DNA of 64,000 nucleotides from contig NZ_VWNA01000001.1 in the NCBI RefSeq assembly GCF_009600605.1, positions 1,240,001 to 1,304,000 on the forward strand, given 5' to 3'. Both the position numbers and the translations under genes were made by a program. Below, piece after piece: positions 33,440-44,956 of this stretch (its first letter is position 1; each line of letters starts with the position of its first letter). The notes beneath the pieces are model-generated. The model was not told the origin of the DNA, did no database searches, and was given only the letters and a program-made list of their open reading frames with translations. The stretch is from Segnochrobactrum spirostomi. GTDB taxonomy: Bacteria > Pseudomonadota > Alphaproteobacteria > Rhizobiales > Segnochrobactraceae.

Positions 33440-36079
33440 ATGCAGCGTCACGAGGGTCAAGCCGTCCGTCTCGCCGATTACCGGCCGACGCCGTACGGGA
33501 TCGAGACCGTTCACCTCGACTTCCGGCTGACGCCGAACGCGACCCTCGTCACCGCCCGCTCCGTCTTCGTCCCCCGGGAAGGCACCCCGCCTGGCGAACG
33601 CCTCGTGCTCGCGGGCGACGGCCTGACGCTGCGCGCGGTCGCGCTCGACGGCGAGACGCTCCCAGCCGACCGCTATCTGACGACGCCCGACGAGTTCATC
33701 CTGAAGTCGCCGCCGGCCGGCCGCTTCACCCTCGAGATCGCCACCGAGGTCGACCCGGACGCCAATTCGACGCTGATGGGGCTGTACCGCTCGAGCGGCA
33801 ACTATTGCACCCAGTGCGAGGCCGAGGGCTTCCGCCGCATTACCTATTTCTACGACCGCCCGGACGTGCTCGCGGTCTACACGACGCGGATCGAAGGGCC
33901 GAAGGCCTCACTCCCCGTCCTGCTCGCAAACGGCAACCTGATTGAAGCGGGCGACGTCGCCGGCACCGACAACCATTTCGCCGTCTGGCACGACCCGTTC
34001 CCGAAGCCGAGCTATCTGTTCGCCATGGTCGCCGGCGATCTCGGCTTGGTGCGCGACAGCTTCGTCACCGCGTCCGGCCGCACCGTCGATCTCAGGATCT
34101 ATTGCGAGCACGGCAAGGAAGCGCGCTGCGCCTACGCGATGGATTCCCTGAAGCGTTCGATGCGCTGGGACGAAGTGGCGTTCGGCCGTGAATACGACCT
34201 CGATATCTTCATGATCGTCGCCGTGTCCGACTTCAACATGGGCGCGATGGAGAACAAGGGGCTCAACGTCTTCAACGACAAATATGTTCTGGCGGCGCCC
34301 GAGACCGCGACCGACCAGGATTATATGGGCATTGAGGGCGTCATCGCCCACGAATATTTTCACAACTGGACCGGCAACCGCATCACCTGCCGCGACTGGT
34401 TCCAGCTCTGCCTGAAGGAAGGCCTGACCGTCTTCCGCGACCAGGAATTCTCCTCCGACGAGCGCTCCCGGCCGGTGAAGCGCATCGCCGACGTGCGGCT
34501 TCTGCGCGCCCAGCAATTCCCCGAGGACGGCGGCCCCCTCGCCCATCCGGTGCGGCCCGACACGTACCGCGAGATCAACAACTTCTACACGGCGACCATC
34601 TACGAAAAGGGTGCCGAACTGATCCGCGCATTGAAAGCCCTGATCGGTGCGGAGGCGTTCTGCCGCGGCATGGACCTCTATTTCGAGCGCCATGACGGCG
34701 ACGCCGCGACGATCGAGGATTTCGTCACCTGCTTCGCCGAGGCGTCGGGCCGCGATCTCGGGCCGTTCCTGCGCTGGTATTCCCAGGCCGGCACGCCGCG
34801 CGTGACCGCCCGCACGGCCTACGACGCGACCGCACACACCTTCACGCTCGAGCTCGAGCAGACCTGCCCGCCGACGCCGGGCCAGCCGCTGAAGCAGCCG
34901 GTGCCGATCCCGATCCGGTTCGGCCTCGTCGGTCCGGACGGGTCGGACCTCCCTTATGAGCGGGCGACAGGTGCGGCGATCGTCGACGGCGTGATCGATT
35001 TCAACGAGGCCCGGCAGCGCATCATCTTCGAAGGCGTGGCGGCGCGCCCCGTTCCCTCGCTCCTGCGCGGCTTCTCCGCCCCAGTGATCCTCGACAGCGA
35101 CCTGACGGTCGAGGACCGGCTGTTCCTGCTCGCGAACGACCGCGACCCGTTCAACCGCTGGGAGGCGGCGCAGACGCTCGCCGTCGGCTTCCTCAAAGAT
35201 GCGACCGCCGCCGCGGCCGCCGGCCAGCCAGTCGAGGTCGATGGCGCGTTCGTGCAGGCGCTCGGCCGCCTCGCCATCGACGACAGTCTCGACCGCGCCT
35301 TCCGCGCCCTCGCGCTGCAATTGCCGAGCGAGGCCGACATCGCCCGCGAGATCGGCACCGACGTCGATCCCGATGCCATCGCGACCGCCCGCCTCGCCTG
35401 GCGGACCACCATCGCGACGAGCCTTCAGGACGCCTTCACCGCGCTCTACCGCTCGCTCTCGACCAACGAGCCGTTCCGCCCGGATGCCGAGGGCGCCGGC
35501 CGGCGCGCGCTGCGCAACGTCATGCTCGATTATCTCGCCCTCGCCGAGGGCGGGCCGATCGTCGCCAAGGACCATTATGACGGCGCCGACAACATGACCG
35601 ACCGGCTCGCCGCGCTCACCGCCCTCGTCTTCACCGGCGCGGATGCGGCGAACGCCGCCCTCGCCGATTTCTACCGGCGCTTCGAGACCGACGCTCTCGT
35701 GCTCGACAAATGGTTCGCCGTGCAGGCCGCGGCACCCGGGGCGGACACGCTCGCCAAGGTCAAGGCCCTGACCCATCATCCCGCCTTCTCGCTCTCCAAC
35801 CCGAACCGGGTCCGCTCCCTCGTCGGCGCGTTCGCCTCGGGCAACCAGGCGCAGTTCAACCGGGCGGACGGCAAGGGCTACGATTTTCTCGCCGACATCG
35901 TGCTCGCCCTCGATCCGCGCAACCCGCAGGTCGCCGCCCGCCTCCTCAACGCATTCCGCTCCTGGCGGGCGCTCGAGCCCTCTCGGCGGACCAGGGCGGA
36001 GGCCGCCCTGCAACGGGTGGCGGCCACCACGCCGCTGTCGCGCGACGTCTCCGACATCGCAGCGCGCTGTCTCGAATAG
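33440..36079 (+). CDS. pepN: Aminopeptidase N
   Basis: An M1-family zinc aminopeptidase that removes N-terminal residues from peptides in the cytosol. The 879-aa protein has the exopeptidase motif GAMEN at 268-272, the zinc motif HEYFH at 304-308 followed by NWTGNR, and the third zinc ligand E327 in KEGLTVFRDQEF. The C-terminal DUF3458-type domains complete the normal length. The ATG at 33440 follows ACGAGGAG; the frame stays open upstream but that part is antisense to the cyclase gene. A stem-loop terminator follows. Confidence 0.96.
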   Translation: MQRHEGQAVRLADYRPTPYGIETVHLDFRLTPNATLVTARSVFVPREGTPPGERLVLAGDGLTLRAVALDGETLPADRYLTTPDEFILKSPPAGRFTLEIATEVDPDANSTLMGLYRSSGNYCTQCEAEGFRRITYFYDRPDVLAVYTTRIEGPKASLPVLLANGNLIEAGDVAGTDNHFAVWHDPFPKPSYLFAMVAGDLGLVRDSFVTASGRTVDLRIYCEHGKEARCAYAMDSLKRSMRWDEVAFGREYDLDIFMIVAVSDFNMGAMENKGLNVFNDKYVLAAPETATDQDYMGIEGVIAHEYFHNWTGNRITCRDWFQLCLKEGLTVFRDQEFSSDERSRPVKRIADVRLLRAQQFPEDGGPLAHPVRPDTYREINNFYTATIYEKGAELIRALKALIGAEAFCRGMDLYFERHDGDAATIEDFVTCFAEASGRDLGPFLRWYSQAGTPRVTARTAYDATAHTFTLELEQTCPPTPGQPLKQPVPIPIRFGLVGPDGSDLPYERATGAAIVDGVIDFNEARQRIIFEGVAARPVPSLLRGFSAPVILDSDLTVEDRLFLLANDRDPFNRWEAAQTLAVGFLKDATAAAAAGQPVEVDGAFVQALGRLAIDDSLDRAFRALALQLPSEADIAREIGTDVDPDAIATARLAWRTTIATSLQDAFTALYRSLSTNEPFRPDAEGAGRRALRNVMLDYLALAEGGPIVAKDHYDGADNMTDRLAALTALVFTGADAANAALADFYRRFETDALVLDKWFAVQAAAPGADTLAKVKALTHHPAFSLSNPNRVRSLVGAFASGNQAQFNRADGKGYDFLADIVLALDPRNPQVAARLLNAFRSWRALEPSRRTRAEAALQRVAATTPLSRDVSDIAARCLE

Positions 36080-36101
36080 GCTTTTCGGCCTCGGTTCAAA
36101 T

Positions 36102-36124
36102 GCCGCCCAGTTCGGTAGGGCGGC
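36102..36124 (+). terminator. pepN terminator hairpin
   Basis: GCCGCCC / GGGCGGC form a 7-bp stem with a 9-nt loop 22 bp after the pepN stop. A T-rich stretch (TTAACCATTTTTT) follows after one base, so intrinsic termination is plausible. The downstream stretch also carries the CtrA-like half-site. Confidence 0.65.
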
Positions 36125-36125
36125 G

Positions 36126-36224
36126 TTAACCATTTTTTCCGCATCCTGCCCTGGACAAGCGGATTCGCGTCGATTCAAATGGCGATGATTCGGGCGAATC
36201 AAACGCCGGAATCGTCACAGATTC
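36126..36224 (+). promoter_or_regulatory. Cell-cycle type promoter: CtrA half-site and six GANTC sites
   Basis: TTAACCAT, the known CtrA half-site, is at 36126-36133. Six CcrM methylation sites (GANTC) follow within 63 bp at 36162, 36172, 36187, 36196, 36209 and 36220. At this GC content about one GANTC per 300-350 bp is expected by chance. The cluster lies directly upstream of the histidine kinase gene, suggesting cell-cycle and methylation control. Confidence 0.7.
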
Positions 36225-36248
36225 AACGCATTCCGTAGGGATTTTCAG

Positions 36249-38837
<2,589 letters not shown>

Positions 38838-38864
38838 GACGGGAACAAACCACCGCACGATTAA

Positions 38865-38896
38865 AATCGCCCTCGGGTTCATTCCCGGGGGCGATT
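38865..38896 (+). terminator. Intrinsic terminator of the histidine kinase gene
   Basis: AATCGCCC / GGGCGATT plus an inner 5-bp helix (one G-U pair) make a 13-bp stem with a 6-nt loop, followed by GCGTTTT. This is the clearest Rho-independent terminator in the window. Confidence 0.85.
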
Positions 38897-38976
38897 GCGT
38901 TTTGGGGAAATGGCAACGTCGAGTGCCGTCCACTGAACGGCAAGGTGCAGCCGAAACTCTCAGCCGCGCGCACCCT

Positions 38977-39122
38977 CCCCTTCGCCCCGCTTGCGGGGAG
39001 AAGGTGCCCCCGAAGGGGGCGGATGAGGGGAAATTCTTCTTAAATCTGAATATGATGCGGTGGTTGCGAGCCCCTCATCCGGCCCTATCGGGCCACCTTC
39101 TCCCCATTCCATGGGGAGAAGG
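38977..39122. repeat. REP-like inverted repeat pair, family 1, copy b
   Basis: Left element about 38977-39030 and right element 39071-39122 are imperfect reverse complements flanking a 40-bp AT-rich spacer. It is the same unit as at 11091-11247 and 61962-62102, and lies between two convergent genes. Confidence 0.85.
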
Positions 39123-39183
39123 AAGCGGCGGCGAGCTCATAGGCAAGCCGCCGCTGGGTCACTATCCAGACGACAGCGTCCGC

Positions 39184-39366
39184 TCAGCCGCGCGGACGGT
39201 AAACGCCGGTCACGGGATCACGCTCGAGGGCGACGGCCTCGGGCTCCTGGCGCACCTTGACCCGGTGCGGGGCGAGGCGTTCCTCGACGCGCTCCATCTC
39301 GCGCTTGACGATGCGCCAGCCGATCAGGGCGGCCGCTACGGCGCCGAACAGGACGATCTGAGGCAT
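39184..39366 (-). CDS. Small membrane protein of unknown function
   Basis: A 60-aa protein with one hydrophobic helix (~3-18, IVLFGAVAAALIGWRIV) followed by a charged region and the C-terminus LERDPVTGVYRPRG. The ATG at 39366 is chosen because AAGGGAAG precedes it; an in-frame ATG at 39402 would add 12 residues. The charged tail ending in DPVTGVY.P recalls small conserved alphaproteobacterial proteins, but no function is known to me. It is downstream of and in the same direction as the S49 peptidase gene. Confidence 0.65.
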   Translation of the reverse strand: MPQIVLFGAVAAALIGWRIVKREMERVEERLAPHRVKVRQEPEAVALERDPVTGVYRPRG

Positions 39367-39487
39367 GGCGCTTCCCTTCGCGGATTCCCTTGGCTCGGAC
39401 ATGGCAGCAATCCTCGCGAGCGATCTGGGCGATCTCAGGGCACGCGGCGGGTGCTTCTCCAACCGCGCAGCGCCGCGCCGGTTCCCG

Positions 39488-40324
39488 TCAGAGGCCGTAG
39501 CGCGACCACAGCGCCCGCTCTTCGAGGACACCGAGAGTTTCACCGACCGCCGCCTCGATGCCAAGCCCCCGCGCCCGGCGCCACGGAAAGCCGCGCTCGC
39601 CGGAGATCACCCGGAGCCGCACCGCGTCGCCGAAACGCTCCCGCGCGAGCGTGCGCAGGTCCGACAGGCCGTCGACGAGCCCCAGCGAAAGCCCGGTGCG
39701 CCCGGTCCAGAAGAGGCCGGAGAACAGGTCCGGGTCGTCCGACAGGATGGCGCCGCGGCGCTCGCGCACCAGGGCGCGGAAATCCTCGTGAATGTCGGCC
39801 TGCAACGTCTTCAGATGGGCGACGTCGTCGGGCTGCTCGGGCCGGAACGGATCGAGGATCGCCTTGCGTGTGCCGGCGGTGTGGACGCGGCGCTCGATGC
39901 CGAGCCGGTCGATCAGCCCGACGAAGCCGAAGCCCTGGGAGACGACGCCGATCGAACCGACGACCGAGGACGGATCGGCATAGATCTCGTCGGCCGCGAC
40001 CGCGATCATGTAGCCACCCGAGGCCGCGACGTCCTCGACGAAGGCGAGAACGGGCTTGCCCTTCTCCTGCGACAGCGCGCGGATGCGGCGATGGATCAGA
40101 TGGGACTGGACGGGTGAGCCGCCGGGCGAATTGATCAGGATCGCGACCGCCGGGGCCGTCTTGATCGCAAAGGCCCGCTCCAGCGGCCCGGCGACGGAGG
40201 CGAGCGAGACGCCCGGCCGCAGCGGTGCGTTGATGCCGATGGCACCCGAGATGCGCACGACGGGCAGCGTGACCGCCTTCGATCCGAACCAGCCGGGAAG
40301 AAGGGCGCGCAGGCGGTCGAGCAT
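39488..40324 (-). CDS. S49 family serine peptidase (SohB/SppA-like)
   Basis: A 278-aa protease of the signal-peptide-peptidase A class, short form. The oxyanion region INSPGGSP is at 64-71, the catalytic Ser S102 is in VAASGGYMIA, and the likely general-base Lys is K154 in TRKAILDPF. The N-terminal hydrophobic stretch is weak, so it is probably membrane-associated. The ATG at 40324 is used; the frame stays open through a 15-bp tandem repeat upstream to a start at 40462, which would add a (GSCDL)n leader and is considered unlikely. Role: membrane protein or signal peptide turnover. Confidence 0.87.
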   Translation of the reverse strand: MLDRLRALLPGWFGSKAVTLPVVRISGAIGINAPLRPGVSLASVAGPLERAFAIKTAPAVAILINSPGGSPVQSHLIHRRIRALSQEKGKPVLAFVEDVAASGGYMIAVAADEIYADPSSVVGSIGVVSQGFGFVGLIDRLGIERRVHTAGTRKAILDPFRPEQPDDVAHLKTLQADIHEDFRALVRERRGAILSDDPDLFSGLFWTGRTGLSLGLVDGLSDLRTLARERFGDAVRLRVISGERGFPWRRARGLGIEAAVGETLGVLEERALWSRYGL

Positions 40325-40367
40325 TGCTGTCTCCTCAAAGGCAGGGCCCCGGGCGCGCGATCCCGTG

Positions 40368-40440
40368 TCGCACGAGCCCAAGTCGCGTGAGCCCAAGTCG
40401 CACGAGCCCAAGTCGCACGAGCCCAAGTCGCATGAGCCCG
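40368..40440. repeat. 15-bp tandem repeat upstream of the S49 peptidase gene
   Basis: Five copies of a 15-bp unit (TCGCACGAGCCCAAG with one to two changes in some copies). Because the unit is a multiple of three it keeps all frames open, giving GSCDL repeats on the minus strand and SHEPK repeats on the plus strand. It sits 44 bp upstream of the peptidase start. Confidence 0.9.
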
Positions 40441-40569
40441 GAGAGGGGACAGGCCGACGCATCGCCGGCCCATCGGTTCACCGCCAGAGATGGCGTGCCG
40501 CCGCGGCCGGAGCAAGCCGGACGGCGGTGGCGGTGTGCGGCACCCGAGGGACGGCGCCGCGCAGCGCGC

Positions 40570-41583
40570 TCAATGATAGCCCTCGCCGGGCCGGACCTTG
40601 CCGCGGAAGGTCCAATAAACGAACGCGGTGTACATGAGGATGAGCGGCAAGAGCGGCACCGCGCCGAGCAGCATGAACATCTGCGAATCGGGGGCGGCAG
40701 CCGCGTCCCACACCGTCAGCGTCGGCGGCACGAGATAGGGATAGTTCGAGATCGCGAGCCCAATGAAGCAGAGCAGGAAGAGGCCGACGGACGTCGCGAA
40801 GGTGCGCAGGCCGAGCCCGCGGTCGATCGCCCGCCAGCCGATATAGCCGAGCAGCAGCGTGACGAGCGGCACCGGCCACAGCAGGTAGATCATCGGCGCC
40901 GAGAACCAGCGGTCGGAAATCCGCGGCACGCCGAGGGCGGTCCAAAGGCTGACGACGACGATGAAGACGAAGAGGCCGACGAAGGCCGGCCGCGCCCAGC
41001 GCCGCGCGTGGGAGGCCAGCGCCCCCTCGACCCGCATCATCAGCCAGCCCGAGCCGAGCAGCGCGTAACCGCACACGAGCCCCAGGCCGCAGACGATCGA
41101 GAACGGGCTGAGCCAGTTGAACGGGCCGCCGGCGTAGCTGTTGTCGGCGACCACGATGCCGTCGATGACGGTGCCGAGGATGAGACCCTGGCAGAACGCC
41201 GCCACCGTCGAGCCGCCGGCGAACGCAATGTCCCACCACCTGTGGTTCGGCTTGGAGACGAAGCGGAATTCGAAGGCCACCCCGCGGAAGGCGAGCGCCA
41301 GCAGCATCACGATGACGGGGAGGTAGACCCCCGGCATCAAGATCGCATAGGCCTTCGGGAAGGCGACCCAGAGGCCGCCGCCACCGAGGATCAGCCACGT
41401 CTCGTTGCCGTCCCAGAACGGGGCGATCGAGTTCATCATCTGGTCGCGCTCCTCCTCGTCCTTGGTGAACGGGAAGAGGATGCCGACGCCGAGATCGAAC
41501 CCGTCGAGCAGCACGTAGAGCGCGACCGCCGTTGCGATCAGAAGACCCCAGATGACCGGAAGGTAGAACTCCATGAACAGCAT
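40570..41583 (-). CDS. cydB: Cytochrome bd-type quinol oxidase subunit II
   Basis: Membrane subunit of a terminal oxidase that reduces oxygen to water with quinol. The 337-aa protein with about eight to nine helices opens with IWGLLIATAVALYVLLDGFDLGVG and continues with WDGNETWLILGGGGLWVAFP, both hallmark CydB segments. The length and form match the cyanide-insensitive oxidase type (CioB) rather than E. coli CydB. The ATG at 41583 is followed by a second ATG three codons later. It starts 7 bp after the cydA stop. No cydX or cydDC was seen next to it. Confidence 0.93.
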   Translation of the reverse strand: MLFMEFYLPVIWGLLIATAVALYVLLDGFDLGVGILFPFTKDEEERDQMMNSIAPFWDGNETWLILGGGGLWVAFPKAYAILMPGVYLPVIVMLLALAFRGVAFEFRFVSKPNHRWWDIAFAGGSTVAAFCQGLILGTVIDGIVVADNSYAGGPFNWLSPFSIVCGLGLVCGYALLGSGWLMMRVEGALASHARRWARPAFVGLFVFIVVVSLWTALGVPRISDRWFSAPMIYLLWPVPLVTLLLGYIGWRAIDRGLGLRTFATSVGLFLLCFIGLAISNYPYLVPPTLTVWDAAAAPDSQMFMLLGAVPLLPLILMYTAFVYWTFRGKVRPGEGYH

Positions 41584-41589
41584 GTGAGG

Positions 41590-43008
41590 TCACTCCCCGG
41601 GGTGCATGGCGGTGCGGCCGGCATCGTGCGCGGCCGAGATGGGGCGGCGCAGACCGTCGTCGCCCTCGCCCTCGTCGGCGTGGCTGACCGAGGCCGGTCC
41701 TTTGTTGATCAGCCGGTTGATGTAGTAGATGCCGGCCGAGAACACGATCGCGTAGACGATCACGAAGAGCACGAGAGAGAATACCAGCGAGCCGACCGGA
41801 ACCGGCGAGATGGCATCGGCGGTGCGCAGAATGCCCGTCGCGATCCACGGCTGACGGCCGATCTCGGTGACGAACCAGCCCGCGATCACCGTGACGAAGC
41901 CGATCGGCCACATCAGGCTCACCGCCTTGAGATAGAGCCCGGCCGAGAACAGCCGTCCGCGCGCCCAGAGGATCCCGCCGACGACCACGGTGAGGAGCAT
42001 CAAGGCCCACAGGCCGACCATGATGCGGAAGCCGAAGAAGGGCGGCAGCAGCGGCGGCCGGTCCTCAGGCGGGAACGTCTTGAGGCCCGGGAACGTGCCG
42101 TCCCACGAGCGGGTGACGATCAGGCTGCCGAGGTGGGGAATGGCGATCTGGAAGTCGTTCGTCTCGGTCGCCTCGTTCGGGATCGCGAAGACCACGAGCG
42201 GCACGCCGGCGCCGGGCGTCTCCTCGCCGCCCCAGTGGGCTTCGATCGCCGCGAGTTTCGCCGGCTGGTGATCGCGCACGAGCTCACCGGCGGTGTCGCC
42301 GACATAGCCCTGGATCGGCACCAGCACGATGAGGAGGCCGAGCGCCATCTTCATCGCCGTCTCCGCCTGGGCGATCGACTGGCCCTTGAGCCACCAGCGC
42401 GCGCCGACCGCGAAGACGACGAAGGCCGTGGTGATGAAGGCGCCGAGCACCATGTGGAAATAGCGGATCGGGAAGGTCGGGCTGAAGATGATGTCGAGCC
42501 AGTTCGCCGGATAGGCGATGCCGTCACGCATCTCGTGGCCGGTCGGGAACTGCATCCAGCTATTGGCCGACAGGATCCAGAAGGCCGAGATGCAGGTGCC
42601 GACCGCCACGATCAGGCAAGCCAGGAAGTGCAGCCAGGGAGGCACCCGGTTCCAGCCGAACAACATGATGCCGAGGAAGGTCGCCTCCAGGAAGAAGGCG
42701 GTCAGCACCTCGTAGCCGATCAGCGGCGCGACGACGTTGCCGACGACTTCCGCATACCGGCTCCAGTTGGTGCCGAACTGGTAGGAGAGCACGATGCCGG
42801 ACACGACGCCCATCGCGAACGAAACCGCGAAGACCTTGGTCCAGAACCGGGCGAGCTCGTGATAGCGGTCGTTCTTGGTGGCGAGCCAGATCCCTTCGAG
42901 CGTGGCGATCCACGCCGCGAGCCCGATCGTGAAGCTCGGGAAGATGATGTGGAAGGAGATCGTGAACGCGAATTGGACGCGCGCGAGGAGAACGGGATCG
43001 AGTTCCAT
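41590..43008 (-). CDS. cydA: Cytochrome bd-type quinol oxidase subunit I
   Basis: Heme-carrying subunit of the bd oxidase. The 472-aa protein starts MELDPVLLARVQFAFTISFHIIFPSFTIG, where the His is a heme ligand as in CydA. GTCISAFWILSANSWMQFPTG is the conserved helix region, and the Q-loop is short, so the protein is the CioA-like, cyanide-insensitive form. GRQPWIATGILRT is the conserved GRQPW motif. The ATG at 43008 is used; an in-frame upstream extension of 15 codons lacks family similarity. It forms an operon with cydB. Confidence 0.94.
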   Translation of the reverse strand: MELDPVLLARVQFAFTISFHIIFPSFTIGLAAWIATLEGIWLATKNDRYHELARFWTKVFAVSFAMGVVSGIVLSYQFGTNWSRYAEVVGNVVAPLIGYEVLTAFFLEATFLGIMLFGWNRVPPWLHFLACLIVAVGTCISAFWILSANSWMQFPTGHEMRDGIAYPANWLDIIFSPTFPIRYFHMVLGAFITTAFVVFAVGARWWLKGQSIAQAETAMKMALGLLIVLVPIQGYVGDTAGELVRDHQPAKLAAIEAHWGGEETPGAGVPLVVFAIPNEATETNDFQIAIPHLGSLIVTRSWDGTFPGLKTFPPEDRPPLLPPFFGFRIMVGLWALMLLTVVVGGILWARGRLFSAGLYLKAVSLMWPIGFVTVIAGWFVTEIGRQPWIATGILRTADAISPVPVGSLVFSLVLFVIVYAIVFSAGIYYINRLINKGPASVSHADEGEGDDGLRRPISAAHDAGRTAMHPGE

Positions 43009-43103
43009 CGGCCTTACCTGGTCGGGTCGAACCGCCGCTCTCCCCGGCCCCAACGGGCGGAATCAAACGTCGGCGCGACCGGGTCGCTTCGTTCTTCGCA
43101 AGA

Positions 43104-43109
43104 ATTATA
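43104..43109 (-). promoter_or_regulatory. Candidate -10 element for cydAB
   Basis: TATAAT, a perfect sigma-70 -10 hexamer, is on the minus strand about 96 bp upstream of cydA. TTGAT, half of an FNR-type box, lies 7-8 bp upstream of it, but the second half is absent. No good -35 was found. Confidence 0.35.
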
Positions 43110-43167
43110 GGGTGCGCATCAATCTGCGACCGGCGCAAGAACGTCGCAGGGGCGCCGCACCGTCGCC

Positions 43168-44148
43168 TCAATCGGCGGCGCTGGCCGCGGCCCCGGTCAG
43201 GATCGCCCGCAACGCCCGGAAATCCCGCCATGCGAGCCGTTTCTGCAGCGGCTGACGCAACAGATAGGCGGGGTGGAGAGTCGCCATACACGGAATCGTG
43301 TGGTCCGGCAGGGCATAGCGTTCCCAGCGGCCGCGCAACTTCAGAATGCCGTCCGTCGAACCGATCAGGACCTTGGCGGAGGCCCCGCCGAGGAAGATCA
43401 GCACCTCGGGGGAGACGAGCTCGATCTGGCGGCGGATGAACGGCCGGCAGATCTCGGTTTCCTGCGGGCTCGGCGTGCGGTTGCCGGGCGGACGCCAGGG
43501 CACCACATTGGCGATGTAGATATTGGTGCGGTCGAGGCCGATCGCCGCCAGCATGCGGTCGAGCAACTGACCCGATCGGCCGACGAAGGGTTTGCCCTGA
43601 ATGTCCTCGTCGCGGCCGGGCGCCTCGCCGACGAACATGATCTTGGCGGCCGGATTGCCGTCGGCAAAGACGAGCTGCGTCGCCGTCTTCTTCAGATTGC
43701 AGCCGTCGAACGCGCGCATGACGGCCTCGAGTTCGGCGAGGGTCGACGCCGAGGCGGCCGCGGCACGGGCGGTCTCGACCGCGGCCTCGTCCGGAACCAC
43801 GGCGCCGGGGCCGGCGCCGATCGGCGGCACGGCGGGCGTCGGCCGAAGGCTCGGCAGCGGTGGAGGGGACGGTCGTGCGGCCGGAGTTGGCGGCGACACG
43901 GGGAAGGGACTTTCGAACGGGGCCTCGCCCGCAACGGTCGGCTGTGCCTCCCACGGCGCGCGCGGTGTTCGCGGAGCGCCCTCGGCCATCGCGGGCCGGC
44001 TCGCAGAGCGCTCGGGCGACGGCTCGGGGAGGCTGCGCGCCGCGAGGCGGTCGATGGCGACGTCGCCGACGACCCCGTCGACGCCCATCGCGTCGTACCA
44101 TTCGACGAGGGCGACGAGCGCCCGCCGCTCCTCGTCGCTGAACGCCAT
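43168..44148 (-). CDS. Uracil-DNA glycosylase, family 4/5 type
   Basis: Removes uracil from DNA to start base-excision repair. The 326-aa protein has a helical N-terminus, a Pro-rich linker (~85-120) and a C-terminal UDG domain (~135-320). Motif [24 protein letters not shown] gives the glycine-rich active-site loop, and LHPAYLL supplies the HP motif. The iron-sulfur cysteines of family 4 are only partly visible: the first pair reads CNLK instead of CxxC, with later Cys in ICRPF and IPCMAT. Iron-sulfur binding is therefore doubtful by eye. The small glycosyltransferase gene lies 3 bp upstream in the same direction. Confidence 0.87.
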   Translation of the reverse strand: MAFSDEERRALVALVEWYDAMGVDGVVGDVAIDRLAARSLPEPSPERSASRPAMAEGAPRTPRAPWEAQPTVAGEAPFESPFPVSPPTPAARPSPPPLPSLRPTPAVPPIGAGPGAVVPDEAAVETARAAAASASTLAELEAVMRAFDGCNLKKTATQLVFADGNPAAKIMFVGEAPGRDEDIQGKPFVGRSGQLLDRMLAAIGLDRTNIYIANVVPWRPPGNRTPSPQETEICRPFIRRQIELVSPEVLIFLGGASAKVLIGSTDGILKLRGRWERYALPDHTIPCMATLHPAYLLRQPLQKRLAWRDFRALRAILTGAAASAAD

Positions 44149-44151
44149 GGC

Positions 44152-44823
44152 TCAGGCTCCGAGCCGGGAGACGAGGGTCGTCGGCACGTGCAAAGCGAGC
44201 AGCGCACCGGTGATCGCGCTGCCGCGGCCTTCGAGGAAGCGGCGCGACGGCGCCCGCGCCTCGGCATTGAGCACATGGAGCCTGCCGCGGCCGATGCGGC
44301 GGAACAGATCGATCTCCTCGCAGCGCGGCAGGTCGCGATGGCCGCCGAGGCGCTCGTAGAAGCGGCGTGGAATGAGCAGCGCCTGCTCTGGGGCCGGCAG
44401 CGCGAACAGCCGGCTCGCGATGCGCACCCGCCATTCCGCGGCCCGCGCGGCGATGCCGAGTTCATCGAGGCCGAAGCGGAACATCGCCGCCGCCTCGCCG
44501 CCCGACCGATCCACGCGCTCCATGAAAGCCGCCGCCTGGGGCTGCCAGCCGGGCGCCAACGCCACGCCGGGTCGCAGGAACAGAAGCCACGAGCCGCGCC
44601 GACCCCGCTCGACCCCCGCGCGATACCGCGCGGAAAGCGAACCCGGCTCGGGTACCAGCGTGCAGCCGGCCTCGTCGGCGAGACGCGCGATCGGACCGTT
44701 CCCGCCGCCGTCGAGCACGACGACCTCGCGCACGAACCCGTCTGCCGCCGCTTCCACAAGCGACACCAGCGTCTGCGCGAGGCACTGCTCGCCATCCGTG
44801 GCCGGAATGAGAACCGTGATCAT
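44152..44823 (-). CDS. Small GT2-like glycosyltransferase
   Basis: A 223-aa protein starting MITVLIPATDGEQCLAQTLVSLVEAA with REVVVLDGGGNGPIARLADEAG, the GT-A fold nucleotide-binding part. FLRPGVALAPGW stands where the DXD metal motif is normally found, so it has no clear DXD and catalytic activity is uncertain. The C-terminal half includes LPRCEEIDLFRRIGRGRL. The ATG at 44823 opens the recognisable domain directly. It is followed after 3 bp by the uracil-DNA glycosylase gene. Function unknown beyond glycosyltransferase similarity. Confidence 0.75.
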   Translation of the reverse strand: MITVLIPATDGEQCLAQTLVSLVEAAADGFVREVVVLDGGGNGPIARLADEAGCTLVPEPGSLSARYRAGVERGRRGSWLLFLRPGVALAPGWQPQAAAFMERVDRSGGEAAAMFRFGLDELGIAARAAEWRVRIASRLFALPAPEQALLIPRRFYERLGGHRDLPRCEEIDLFRRIGRGRLHVLNAEARAPSRRFLEGRGSAITGALLALHVPTTLVSRLGA

Positions 44824-44956
44824 CGCTTGGGTGTTTACACGCAAAAGACGGCAATCGCGAGGATTCGTGAGGGCTCCCGCTATGTTCTTGATTTGTTCCG
44901 ATCCGCATCCTAGATTGAGGACATCGAAGACCACGCCCCGCCCGCCGGAGGTCACC

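Noticed and set aside
40368-40440. Possible CRISPR-like array
   Set aside because: The repeats are 15 bp and directly adjacent with no spacers; it is a simple tandem repeat.
40324-43110. A 928-codon plus-strand frame over cydAB
   Set aside because: Shadow frame; cydA and cydB on the minus strand carry membrane helices and all hallmark motifs.
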